Positions 1 through 6,564 are shown, counted from the stretch's first letter. The stretch is DNA of 7,256 nt from Candidatus Gastranaerophilales bacterium (GCA_900752845.1 CAADWU010000010.1:1-7256); one strand, 5' to 3'. Translations and numbers: made by a program. Notes: generated by a model not told the origin, from the sequence alone.

Positions 1-179
1 GATTCTGTGGTTTTTGCTATACCGTCGCAATCAATAAAATCATTTACCGAACAAAAGCTCGCAAGAGCATACGGATTAAAGTTCGCATTGTAATAAATAA
101 CTGCCAGTTTTATTGTGGTCAAAAGACCTATGACCGATAAAACAGCTATCCCAACCTTTTTTTTCATATCTTCGTTCAT
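1..179 (-). CDS. VKOR-family (vitamin K epoxide reductase-like) membrane thiol oxidoreductase, N-terminal part
   Basis: Partial gene; only the first 59 codons are inside the window and the rest lies off the left edge. Translation gives a short charged N-terminus, a hydrophobic segment at about residues 9-30 that would be the first transmembrane helix, and then a loop with two cysteines, C43 and C51, in the context SFCSVNDFIDCDGIAKTTES. Bacterial VKOR proteins sit in the cytoplasmic membrane and reoxidise DsbA-like partners using quinone. Their periplasmic loop carries such a cysteine pair, and the C-x7-C spacing and even the numbering agree with human VKORC1 (C43/C51). The active-site CXXC that would settle the call lies outside the window. 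The ATG at 179 was chosen because AGGAG lies 8 nt upstream and a good promoter precedes it. An overlapping ATG at 183 is in another frame. Family call moderately sure; the partner is not visible. Confidence 0.68.
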   Translation of the reverse strand, partial: MNEDMKKKVGIAVLSVIGLLTTIKLAVIYYNANFNPYALASFCSVNDFIDCDGIAKTTE

Positions 180-187
180 ACATAATT

Positions 188-192
188 CTCCT
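188..192 (-). promoter_or_regulatory. Ribosome binding site AGGAG that fixes the start of the VKOR-like gene
   Basis: AGGAG on the minus strand with 8 nt to the ATG at 179. It is too close (4 nt) to the alternative out-of-frame ATG at 183, so it supports the start at 179. Confidence 0.65.
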
Positions 193-203
193 GTTATATG
201 TCT

Positions 204-232
204 ATAATACAATTTTAATTTTCATAAATCAA
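204..232 (-). promoter_or_regulatory. Sigma70-type promoter for the VKOR-like gene
   Basis: On the minus strand TTGATT (232-227) is followed after exactly 17 nt by TATTAT (209-204). It lies just upstream of the AGGAG ribosome binding site (192-188) of the gene starting at 179. Predicted by eye from consensus only. Confidence 0.55.
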
Positions 233-298
233 TAGCATAAAGCAGGTATATTAAATCCCCCTTTCAGGCAATAAAAAGTCTATTATTATATTTTTACC

Positions 299-327
299 TT
301 GAATAAATTAAGATTTCATGGTATACT
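299..327 (+). promoter_or_regulatory. Sigma70 promoter with extended -10 for the MshEN-like gene and asparaginase
   Basis: TTGAAT (299-304), 17 nt spacer, then TATACT (322-327) preceded by TGG at 319-321, which gives an extended -10 (TGn). Predicted transcription start is near 333-335, leaving a leader of about 25 nt to the TTG start at 360. The upstream in-frame ATG at 318 lies inside this promoter and so would not be transcribed. Confidence 0.62.
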
Positions 328-348
328 TGTTTTATAGAATTATTTTGC

Positions 349-354
349 GAGAGG
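349..354 (+). promoter_or_regulatory. Ribosome binding site GAGAGG deciding a TTG start
   Basis: GAGAGG ends 5 nt before TTG at 360. No comparable site precedes the ATG at 318. Together with the promoter overlapping 318, this selects TTG 360 as the start. Confidence 0.55.
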
Positions 355-359
355 TTGAT

Positions 360-1115
360 TTGAAAAAGAATATATTTGACTTGTTTTTAGACAAAGTACT
401 GACTGTGCCGTTTTGGGTTAGACAGGTTATATATCTGAAATTAGCTCAGGAGATGAAAGAAAAAGCTTGCGAAAACTTTTTAAGAAATCATCCGGATGAT
501 ATTCTTTCAACATTTGTTCCAACCCTGACATTCAAGGGTAAAACAGAATTGATGGAACGTAAATGCGGGCTTGATAACAATATTTATAATTTTCTTCAAG
601 GATGCGCAAATGAATACAGCATGCTTGAAATTTCCGTAAACACTTTCCTTTCAATGGAAGAAGTTGCTAAATATTATGAGTTATGTCTTGAACAAAACTT
701 TATTAAAGTTCCCGATTCAAAAGAAATTCATGCAATGGCAGGATATATTGCCGGCAAATTCAGGGTAGGCGAGTATTTTAAGCAAAAAGGCGAACTTACC
801 GTTGATCAGCTTCAGCAGGCAATTCTTGCTCACCGAAGTGCTAACGAACAGGGACAGTCTGCACGTTTCGGAGAAATTCTTGTTTCTCTCGGTTTTGTAA
901 AAGAAGAAGATTTAACAGCTTTATTATTGTTAAAAGAAGAAGCTAAAAAACGTTTTATTCTTGACTACAATACAGTTCCAAAACCTGAAACAACTTATGC
1001 GAACGATAATCAAAAGTATGAAGAAGAAATAGCGGCTTTAAAAGATGAAAATTTAAAATTAAAACGTAAAATGATTCAGCTTTTGGAGTTAGTAAAACGT
1101 AATGGTCAGCAATAA
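360..1115 (+). CDS. MshEN-like tandem helical-repeat protein with C-terminal coiled coil, function unknown
   Basis: A 251-residue soluble protein without signal peptide or TM segment. The start TTG 360 (LKKNIFDLFLDKV) is chosen over ATG 318 because of the ribosome binding site at 349-354 and a promoter overlapping 318. Residues 1-130 are helical and unrecognised, possibly partly winged-helix-like. Residues 135-158 and 169-192 are two similar 24-residue units of the form R-(V/F)-G-x-x-(F/L)-x-x-x-G-x-(L/V)-x4-L. This resembles the MshEN fold at the N-terminus of GspE/MshE-type ATPases, where a tandem RLGxxL...Q motif binds cyclic di-GMP. Here the final Gln of each motif is His or Lys and the spacer is 10 rather than about 5 residues, so ligand binding is doubtful. 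Residues about 216-249 are charged and heptad-like (coiled coil). No ATPase domain is attached. Its last 14 nt overlap the asparaginase gene, implying coupled expression. Confidence 0.6.
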   Translation: MKKNIFDLFLDKVLTVPFWVRQVIYLKLAQEMKEKACENFLRNHPDDILSTFVPTLTFKGKTELMERKCGLDNNIYNFLQGCANEYSMLEISVNTFLSMEEVAKYYELCLEQNFIKVPDSKEIHAMAGYIAGKFRVGEYFKQKGELTVDQLQQAILAHRSANEQGQSARFGEILVSLGFVKEEDLTALLLLKEEAKKRFILDYNTVPKPETTYANDNQKYEEEIAALKDENLKLKRKMIQLLELVKRNGQQ

Positions 1116-2058
1116 TACAGAACCTTCTTTACTTGTTGAATTTGAACGTGACGGGCTTGTAGAGCGTGAACATTACGGATTTATTGTTCTTGCGGATAAA
1201 GACCGCTCATTTGATTTTACAGGCGACGATAAAAATTATCCGTTTTATCTGCGTTCTTGTGCTAAGCCTTTACAGGCATCGCTTTTAATAGATTACGGGA
1301 TGGATAAATATTATGAAATGACAGAGGAAGAAATTGCTTTGTGCTGTGCTTCTCATGCCGGTGAAGAAATCCATGTAAAAACTGCTGTAGGTTTGTTAAA
1401 AAAAATCGGACTTGATGAAAGCTATTTGAAATGCGGATTTCATAAACCTTTGTCAAAAACAGAACAAAATAAAATGCTTTTAGATGGTACACACGAAAAC
1501 ATTTTCCAGAATAACTGTTCCGGCAAACATATTATGATGCTCGGATTATGCAAAATTAAAAACTGGGATTTGGCAACTTATGATGAACTTGCACATCCTT
1601 TGCAACAGGCAATTAAATCTAAAATAAATAAGTTATGCAAAGTTACGAAAGAGTATCCGATAACCAAAGACGGCTGCGGTGTGCCCATTTTTTCAATGCC
1701 TTTAAAAAACATGCTTTACGGATATTTAAATTTATTTTGCAACCCTGAGTATGAAAAGATTAAAAATGCTTTTTTAAATCATCCGTATATTATAGGCGGA
1801 GAGGACAGAACAGACACCAAAATCATTGCAAATTCAAGCGGTATTGTTGCAAAAGTAGGAGCAGGAGGTCTTTGCATTGTTGTAAACACCATAAACGAAG
1901 AAGCTTTTATTGTAAAAATCGCCGACTGTGATATGCAGGCTAGAGAACTGGTTGTTTTACAGGTTATGAAAAACCTTCACTGGGCAGACATTGCAACTTC
2001 TCATGATATAAATACACTTCATGGTGAAATAGTCGGTAAAATTATTGTTTCAGTTTAA
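1102..2058 (+). CDS. L-asparaginase, Rhizobium type II (Asparaginase_II, PF06089-like)
   Basis: Predicted to hydrolyse L-asparagine to aspartate and ammonia in the cytoplasm; no signal peptide is seen. The 318-residue protein has the signature blocks of the family related to Rhizobium etli ReAIV/ReAV. These are RSCAKPLQA with the serine-lysine pair S52/K55, CCASHAGE at 81-88, NNCSGKH with C139 and K142, and DGCGVP with C192. By alignment with ReAV these match its nucleophile pair (S48/K51) and its metal-binding C135, K138 and C189, so the enzyme looks intact. It is unrelated to the AnsA/AnsB and plant-type asparaginases. A late glycine-rich block reads AKVGAGG (250-256), where I recall relatives having Glu in place of the second-last Gly. 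The ATG lies 14 nt inside the end of the preceding gene, with GGAG at 1085-1088 (13 nt away, rather long), so translation is probably coupled. The 3' end overlaps the convergent lysozyme gene by 17 bp. Confidence 0.88.
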   Translation: MVSNNTEPSLLVEFERDGLVEREHYGFIVLADKDRSFDFTGDDKNYPFYLRSCAKPLQASLLIDYGMDKYYEMTEEEIALCCASHAGEEIHVKTAVGLLKKIGLDESYLKCGFHKPLSKTEQNKMLLDGTHENIFQNNCSGKHIMMLGLCKIKNWDLATYDELAHPLQQAIKSKINKLCKVTKEYPITKDGCGVPIFSMPLKNMLYGYLNLFCNPEYEKIKNAFLNHPYIIGGEDRTDTKIIANSSGIVAKVGAGGLCIVVNTINEEAFIVKIADCDMQARELVVLQVMKNLHWADIATSHDINTLHGEIVGKIIVSV

Positions 2059-3331
2059 GTCTGCCATTAAACATTTTTGAAGCTTCCTGATTGTATTCTG
2101 CTTTTATATTCGGATAAGCTTCTTTTTTAATTAATCCGTTTGCTGTTTCAATAGACATGAAATATAATCCTCGCTGATAAACCTTTTGAGCAGAGTTTAC
2201 AATTTCATCGGGAACTTTACCGTTATATATTTTGCTGGCGTGAGAAATCTCAAAAAGTCTGCGTTTATCAAGTCCGCTTAAAAATTTCTTAAGAGTTTTG
2301 CCGTCTTTATCTATGACAAACATTCTTTTGTCATCAAACTGGTTGATATATTTTTGCAATTCGCCTGAACTTTTGAATTTGATCACAGAGTAATCCACAT
2401 TCATTTTAGCAATTGCAGATGAATAATCACCGCTTTTCAGTGCACTTATAAAACCCGAATGATTTTCAAAAACAGTTTCACCTCTGTTAAATACAAAGTC
2501 CATTACGGAATCCTTAACAGCCTGAGGCATTTTTTTGTATGCATCATCGCCTATGATGGCTCTTATATTTTGTTCTCTATCAAGAATATCCTGTGCAAGC
2601 ATAGTATAGATTTGAGTATCGGTAAGTGTTTTGCCTGAATATTTTCCTGCTTCTTGTGCATCAAGAGCATGACCTATGCCTATAGTTTTTACACCGTTTT
2701 TATCAGTATAAATTTTATTGTGTTTTTCTTCCATTTTTTCAAGAGATTTCAGATAATCAAGGCTGAAACCTGTAGCTTTTGCGGTATCTTCAATACTTTT
2801 TACATTTTTAGCTTCTCGTCTTTCAGGTATTTTAATTACTTCACCAACTTTTAAAGTTTTCTCATTTAGAGAATTTAAGGCAAGGACAGCTTCAGCAGAA
2901 ACTTTAAATTTTTCAGCTATAGATCCTGCTGTATCGCCTTCTTTTATTTTGTAATCAGGATTTTTTATAATTTTTACAAATTTATTTCTTGTATTTTCTT
3001 TTGCGATTTCCTCATCAGAAATCTCCCTATACATTTGAATACCATTATTTGTTGTCTTTTTTGCGGCAGGGAAAATTGCAGTATTTGACTTTGCAGGTAT
3101 TCTGAGCTTTTGACCTAATGATAAGGTATTATCTTTCAGTCCGTTTGCTTTTTTTAAATCTTCTACAGAAACTCCGTTTGCTTTTGCAACAGAAAATAAG
3201 GTATCTCCCTTTTTTACGGTATATACCGAATTATCATTTTTTGGCTTTTCGTTGCCTGAATATTTAGTTGTATTTTCAGGAGCTGTTGATTTGAAAAAGC
3301 TCAACAATTTCCATAAATCAAATTCTGACAT
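2042..3331 (-). CDS. LysM-LysM-GH24 lysozyme (T4-type muramidase fused to two LysM repeats)
   Basis: A 429-residue predicted muramidase that would cut the MurNAc-GlcNAc bond of peptidoglycan. Two LysM repeats, at about 36-79 (YTVKKGDTLFSVAKANGVSV) and 126-169 (YKIKEGDTAGSIAEKFKVS), should bind glycan. The GH24 domain follows from about 195. It has KMEEKHNKIYTDKNGVKTIG, which places E201, D210 and T216 in the E-x8-D-x5-T arrangement of T4 lysozyme (E11, D20, T26). IGIGHAL, DFVFNRGETVF (278-288) and GLDKRRLFE (353-361) follow, all family hallmarks. A lysine-rich stretch at about 316-350 looks like an insertion. No signal peptide or N-terminal TM helix is seen (MSEFDLWKLLSFFK). It starts 7 nt after the amidase gene, and its ribosome binding site AAGG overlaps that stop codon (TAAGGTAAAAATG), so the two are translationally coupled. 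No phage genes, holin or spanin are nearby. Confidence 0.88.
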   Translation of the reverse strand: MSEFDLWKLLSFFKSTAPENTTKYSGNEKPKNDNSVYTVKKGDTLFSVAKANGVSVEDLKKANGLKDNTLSLGQKLRIPAKSNTAIFPAAKKTTNNGIQMYREISDEEIAKENTRNKFVKIIKNPDYKIKEGDTAGSIAEKFKVSAEAVLALNSLNEKTLKVGEVIKIPERREAKNVKSIEDTAKATGFSLDYLKSLEKMEEKHNKIYTDKNGVKTIGIGHALDAQEAGKYSGKTLTDTQIYTMLAQDILDREQNIRAIIGDDAYKKMPQAVKDSVMDFVFNRGETVFENHSGFISALKSGDYSSAIAKMNVDYSVIKFKSSGELQKYINQFDDKRMFVIDKDGKTLKKFLSGLDKRRLFEISHASKIYNGKVPDEIVNSAQKVYQRGLYFMSIETANGLIKKEAYPNIKAEYNQEASKMFNGRLKLKQ

Positions 3332-3334
3332 TTT

Positions 3335-3341
3335 TACCTTA
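3335..3341 (-). promoter_or_regulatory. Stop codon / ribosome binding site overlap coupling the two hydrolases
   Basis: On the minus strand TAAGGTAAAAATG joins the amidase stop (3341-3339), AAGG (3340-3337) and the lysozyme ATG (3331). A ribosome terminating on the amidase covers the lysozyme ribosome binding site, the usual layout for translational coupling. Confidence 0.6.
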
Positions 3342-5198
3342 CTTTATTAACGTTTCTTCTATTGCATCAGCAACGCATTTCATATATTTTTTCTGGTCAT
3401 AAGTTGATAACAGTGAATTTGTAATATTTTCATTTGCAATATTACCTATTTCCAAAAGCGATGATGAAATACCTTTCGTTGCATTATTTACATATAAATT
3501 ATCATGTTCAACTTTCGGCGTAAGCTGTGGGAAGCCTTTTTTCAAATGTTTATTTATATTATCCGAAAGTTTTTTATCAACACCTTTTGTATATCTTACA
3601 GTACATTTTTTATCTTTAGGATTTTCTTTTACAGATTCCACGTGAACCGATAAAAACAGCATATCTGATTTTTTGCTGTCTTTAATAACTTCACGAACAT
3701 CATCAGCACCTTTTTTACCTGCAAGCATGTTTTCAAGATAATGTTGTTTAGCCATACCTCCGTTTCTTACAGCACCCGATACAAAGACGACCGTAGCCCC
3801 TCTGCTTCGTAATTCATCGGATAATTTGTCAACAAAGCTTTGTGCTACACGCCATTCTTCAATAGGCATCTCTTTACCTTCGGCATTCTTAACCGAAAGC
3901 ACAGTACCAGGATCAAAACTGCCGTTGCTTTGCTGGTATCCTCCATGACCTGAATTTAATATGACTACTTTATTGTTTAAATTACCTTTACCTGTAGGTT
4001 TTTGAAGTTCAGTTACAGCTTCAATTTTTTTGGTTTCGGTATTATAATTAGGCAACGGTCTTACAATATAAGGGTTATCAACCTTGCTGAAACCTTTATC
4101 CTTTTTGGCACTATTTACAGCCCATTTTTTAAGTTGACCTGCCGTTGCATAATTTCCGTCAGAGCCTTTTATTGTGGTTAAGGTATTTGATGTAATATCT
4201 TTACTGTTACCGCCATTCGTACTTTTCAACGTTTCATTAGGTATAGATGAAGAAGTTGAAGAGTTGCCCGACTTTTTCACAGTGACTTCAGGAGTTTTTT
4301 CTTCGCCATCTATCATTTCTGCAATCATTTTATCCATATTATCGGTATTTACCATACCTTTGTACCATGGTTTACCAAACTCTTTCTCCAGCTCAGCTTT
4401 AAACTCTTGTCTTTTTAGCGGATTAGAGCTTTTAGTCTGCTTTGCAAGATTATCATAAACTGTCATTACAGCATCTTTTCTTAATTCTGAAGAACTTTTA
4501 ATCTCAGAACATATAGCATTAATAAGCGTTTCATCATTTTTTGGTAATGCTTCGTATTCTTTTATAACTTCTTTTGCATTTTTATCATTGATTTTTAGAA
4601 ACGCTTGGGCAAAATCTTCTTTTCCGACAGCACCTGTATTATTACAAACAGCCTCTCTGATTTGTTCTGCGATTTCTTTAGGAGTAACCTCTTTTTTAGG
4701 AACTACAGGTTTATCAACGGGAGCAGCTTCCGATGCCTTAGGAACAGAAGTATCATTTTCAGGTTTTGGCTGCTGTTTAGGTTTTGAAGCTTTTTCTACG
4801 CCCTGTTTTTTAGGATAAACATAAAAATGTTCACCTTTAGAAGGTTTGTAATTTTTTGGAAGCCCGTTCAGTGCTAGCAGTTCATCAACAGACATCCCGT
4901 TTTGTTCTGCAAGATATTTTAAACCTTTTCCATCCGGAATTTGTGCATGCGGAACATTTTTAATAACCTGATTTTTCTCAAGAGCATCTTTTGTAAGTCC
5001 TGTCATATTTTTGAAATCAGTCAAAGACATATTAAATTTTCGTGCAATAGCCGTAAGCCCTTTTTCATCACCGCTGACAGTTACAATATACTCACCTTTT
5101 GCTCTTGCATCTTTTTTAATTTTTTCTAAACTCGGAATTTCATTATCTCTTTTTTCAACAGGGTTATTCCCTTTTAAATTCTTAACTTCAAAATTCAT
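3339..5198 (-). CDS. LysM-containing N-acetylmuramoyl-L-alanine amidase (Amidase_3)
   Basis: A 619-residue predicted zinc amidase that would cleave the bond between MurNAc and L-alanine in peptidoglycan. Residues about 36-82 form one LysM (EYIVTVSGDEKGLTAIARKF) and 86-128 a second, more divergent one (GKGLKYLAEQNGMSVDELLA). A Lys/Pro-rich linker follows (about 130-172). Residues 173-300 are helical and about 300-405 low-complexity or poorly conserved; I recognise neither. The C-terminal 408-619 is Amidase_3. H418 in NSGHGG, E448 in EEWRVAQ and H519 in LSVHVES are the likely zinc ligands, and E583 in LLEIGNI is the catalytic Glu. No signal peptide or TM helix is seen at the N-terminus (MNFEVKNLKGNNPVEKRD). 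The ATG at 5198 has AGGA 8 nt upstream. No convincing promoter is seen in the 102 nt between it and upp, so readthrough past the upp terminator or a weak promoter must serve it. It is first in a two-gene unit with the LysM lysozyme. Confidence 0.85.
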   Translation of the reverse strand: MNFEVKNLKGNNPVEKRDNEIPSLEKIKKDARAKGEYIVTVSGDEKGLTAIARKFNMSLTDFKNMTGLTKDALEKNQVIKNVPHAQIPDGKGLKYLAEQNGMSVDELLALNGLPKNYKPSKGEHFYVYPKKQGVEKASKPKQQPKPENDTSVPKASEAAPVDKPVVPKKEVTPKEIAEQIREAVCNNTGAVGKEDFAQAFLKINDKNAKEVIKEYEALPKNDETLINAICSEIKSSSELRKDAVMTVYDNLAKQTKSSNPLKRQEFKAELEKEFGKPWYKGMVNTDNMDKMIAEMIDGEEKTPEVTVKKSGNSSTSSSIPNETLKSTNGGNSKDITSNTLTTIKGSDGNYATAGQLKKWAVNSAKKDKGFSKVDNPYIVRPLPNYNTETKKIEAVTELQKPTGKGNLNNKVVILNSGHGGYQQSNGSFDPGTVLSVKNAEGKEMPIEEWRVAQSFVDKLSDELRSRGATVVFVSGAVRNGGMAKQHYLENMLAGKKGADDVREVIKDSKKSDMLFLSVHVESVKENPKDKKCTVRYTKGVDKKLSDNINKHLKKGFPQLTPKVEHDNLYVNNATKGISSSLLEIGNIANENITNSLLSTYDQKKYMKCVADAIEETLIK

Positions 5199-5226
5199 AA
5201 ATTAATTCCTACTATTTTACACACAT

Positions 5227-5274
5227 AAAAAATAACGGCATCCTTCACATTAATCTTTAAGGTAACCGTTATTT
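5227..5274 (-). terminator. Intrinsic terminator after upp
   Basis: Perfect 9-bp inverted repeat AAATAACGG (5230-5238) / CCGTTATTT (5266-5274). A further 4-bp CCTT/AAGG pairing (5242-5245 with 5259-5262) lies inside after a small internal loop. On the minus strand the second arm runs into six Ts (5232-5227). The stem is AT-rich and the loop is long, so termination may be incomplete, leaving some readthrough into the amidase gene. Confidence 0.6.
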
Positions 5275-5300
5275 AATTAATATTTATTTACATTTGTTAT

Positions 5301-5951
5301 TTACGTATTAAAAATTCTATCGCCCGCATCGCCCATACCGGGAACAATATAACCTTTTTCATTCAAATGGTCGTCAACTGCTGCGGTTATAATTTCAATA
5401 TCAGGGTAGTGTTTTTGAATATTTTCAATGCCTTGAGGAGCTGCTATTATGCAAATCACTTTGATGTTATCAATAGGAATTCCTTTGTCCGCATATAGCT
5501 TAATCGCTTCAATCAAAGAATTACCTGTAGCAAGCATAGGATCGGTTATATAAATATAGAATTTTTCGGGATTAGGAGCATCCATAGGAACTTTATTATA
5601 ATACCATACAGGCTTTAGAGTTTTTTCATCCCTGTACATTCCTATATGCCTTATGCAAGCTTGTGGAAGAATATCAATTGCTTCATCAGTAAAAATTAAT
5701 CCTGCTCTTAAAATAGGTGAGATAATTAAATTTATTTCAGGATCAACCGTCTTTGTAGTAAAAGTAGTCAAAGGAGTAGTGATTTCAGTATCAACAAGCG
5801 GTAAGTTTTTTGAAGCTTCATATAAAAGACATCTGGTAATCTTTCTTGTAGCAATTCTAACTCCCTGACTGTCAGTATCTTTATTTCGCATTGTACACAA
5901 ATTCAAAAGTACAACAGGATTATTGATTATTCTCACTTTGTCTTTGTTCAT
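5301..5951 (-). CDS. upp: Uracil phosphoribosyltransferase
   Basis: Converts uracil and PRPP to UMP in pyrimidine salvage; cytosolic. The 216-residue length is close to the usual 208-210 of bacterial UPRTases. Motifs in order: PILRAG (79-84), YRDEKTLKPVWYY (106-118, the YRDPET-type flap), the PRPP-binding loop ITDPMLATGNS (135-145), and the uracil-binding C-terminal block GYIVPGMGDAGDRIFNT (200-216). All the family's key elements are present. The ATG at 5951 has a strong AAAGGAG 9 nt upstream (5967-5961), which decides the start although it lies 32 nt inside the preceding mlaD gene. The gene thus appears to be second in an mlaD-upp unit, with a hairpin and T-run downstream. Another salvage gene, for purine nucleoside phosphorylase, lies at the right edge on the opposite strand. 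Confidence 0.96.
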   Translation of the reverse strand: MNKDKVRIINNPVVLLNLCTMRNKDTDSQGVRIATRKITRCLLYEASKNLPLVDTEITTPLTTFTTKTVDPEINLIISPILRAGLIFTDEAIDILPQACIRHIGMYRDEKTLKPVWYYNKVPMDAPNPEKFYIYITDPMLATGNSLIEAIKLYADKGIPIDNIKVICIIAAPQGIENIQKHYPDIEIITAAVDDHLNEKGYIVPGMGDAGDRIFNT

Positions 5952-6558
5952 CTATAGTAACTCCTTTATTTTTCTTTTTTGAAAAACCGTTCATCCATTT
6001 ATCAAGCATATTCATATTTGTTTCTATACCTTGAATTTCCAAGCCTGCAGTGTCCATATTTTCAAGACCTGTTTCTCTTGCAAAAAATGAAAGTTTATTT
6101 GTAATAGAACCAAGTTTGTCAAACATATCATTAAGTAAACCCAATGAATCATGAAGCCTTTTCGGATTTTTTATCACAAGAAGTTTATTTGAAACAAGAC
6201 TTTCCTCAGTCGGAGGATAAACTTCTAATGACTTTGAGCCTCCCATACCGTTAAATTCTACGGTAGCAATAGAACCTTTCGGAAAAATTACTTCCTTGTC
6301 GGTTATGATTACTTTAATATATACATCGTTTGACAATATTTTTATTCTGTCAACATAGCCAACCTGCACGCCCATAAATTTTACGGGCGAACCGACAATA
6401 AGCCCGTCAACATCAGGCAAAAACAACTGGTATGTAACCAGTTCTTTGTTCTTATGGTATCTGTAAATACGTACACCTGCAATAACAAAACATAAAACCA
6501 AAAACCATATTGCAAACTCAATCCAAACGTATTTATGAATACCTTCTATTTTTTTCAT
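5920..6558 (-). CDS. MlaD/MCE-domain lipid-transport protein, single N-terminal TM helix
   Basis: A 212-residue substrate-binding-type subunit of an MCE/Mla lipid transporter, anchored by one TM helix (about 11-32, rich in W, F, I, L, V) with the bulk on the outer face. The MCE domain spans about 42-115, with its hallmark block DVDGLIVGSPVKFMGVQVGY (49-68) followed by FNGMGGSKSLEVYPP (102-116). The C-terminal 90 residues are helical. I start it at ATG 6558 (MKKIEGIHKY). The longer frame back to a GTG at 6594 would begin inside the promoter and has no ribosome binding site. A perfect TATAAT (6570-6565) leaves 6 nt before the ATG, suggesting a nearly leaderless mRNA. The usual MlaE permease and MlaF ATPase are not next to it here; upp follows with a 32-nt overlap. 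Cyanobacterial and chloroplast (TGD2-like) MCE proteins are also single-TM and are a possible comparison. Confidence 0.85.
   Translation of the reverse strand: MKKIEGIHKYVWIEFAIWFLVLCFVIAGVRIYRYHKNKELVTYQLFLPDVDGLIVGSPVKFMGVQVGYVDRIKILSNDVYIKVIITDKEVIFPKGSIATVEFNGMGGSKSLEVYPPTEESLVSNKLLVIKNPKRLHDSLGLLNDMFDKLGSITNKLSFFARETGLENMDTAGLEIQGIETNMNMLDKWMNGFSKKKNKGVTIDEQRQSENNQ
5961..5967 (-). promoter_or_regulatory. Strong ribosome binding site of upp inside mlaD
   Basis: AAAGGAG on the minus strand, 9 nt before the upp ATG at 5951 and embedded in the end of the mlaD reading frame. It argues that the 32-nt gene overlap is real and not a mis-called start. Confidence 0.75.
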
Positions 6559-6564
6559 AGGTCT

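Noticed and set aside
180..298. Riboswitch or structured RNA in the divergent intergenic region
   Set aside because: It is AT-rich, no strong stem was found by eye, and the promoter leaders are too short (tens of nt) for a riboswitch.
1262..1492. 76-residue minus-strand reading frame
   Set aside because: It lies entirely antisense to the well-conserved asparaginase, has no ribosome binding site that I can see, and its composition (F, L, H, K) is that of a shadow frame.
2654..2854. 66-residue plus-strand frame in the lysozyme
   Set aside because: Antisense to the GH24/LysM gene with Phe-rich, repeat-like composition; a shadow frame.
4500..4560. Annexin-like repeat in the amidase (NDETLINAICS)
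   Set aside because: The resemblance is short and lacks the rest of the annexin repeat and its calcium site; probably chance helix composition.
2042..5198. Prophage or phage lysis cassette
   Set aside because: GH24 lysozymes are often phage-borne, but there is no holin, spanin, integrase, capsid or tail gene here, and both flanks are cellular genes. LysM fusions also fit a cellular autolysin.
4174..5205. Several plus-strand frames opposite the amidase (4174-4458, 4588-4818, 4605-4787, 4941-5129, 5011-5205)
   Set aside because: All are antisense to the amidase gene, overlap one another in different frames and resemble no protein; the LysM and amidase motifs show that the minus strand is coding.
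5653..5868. 71-residue plus-strand frame inside upp
   Set aside because: Antisense to the upp motifs; no supporting signals.
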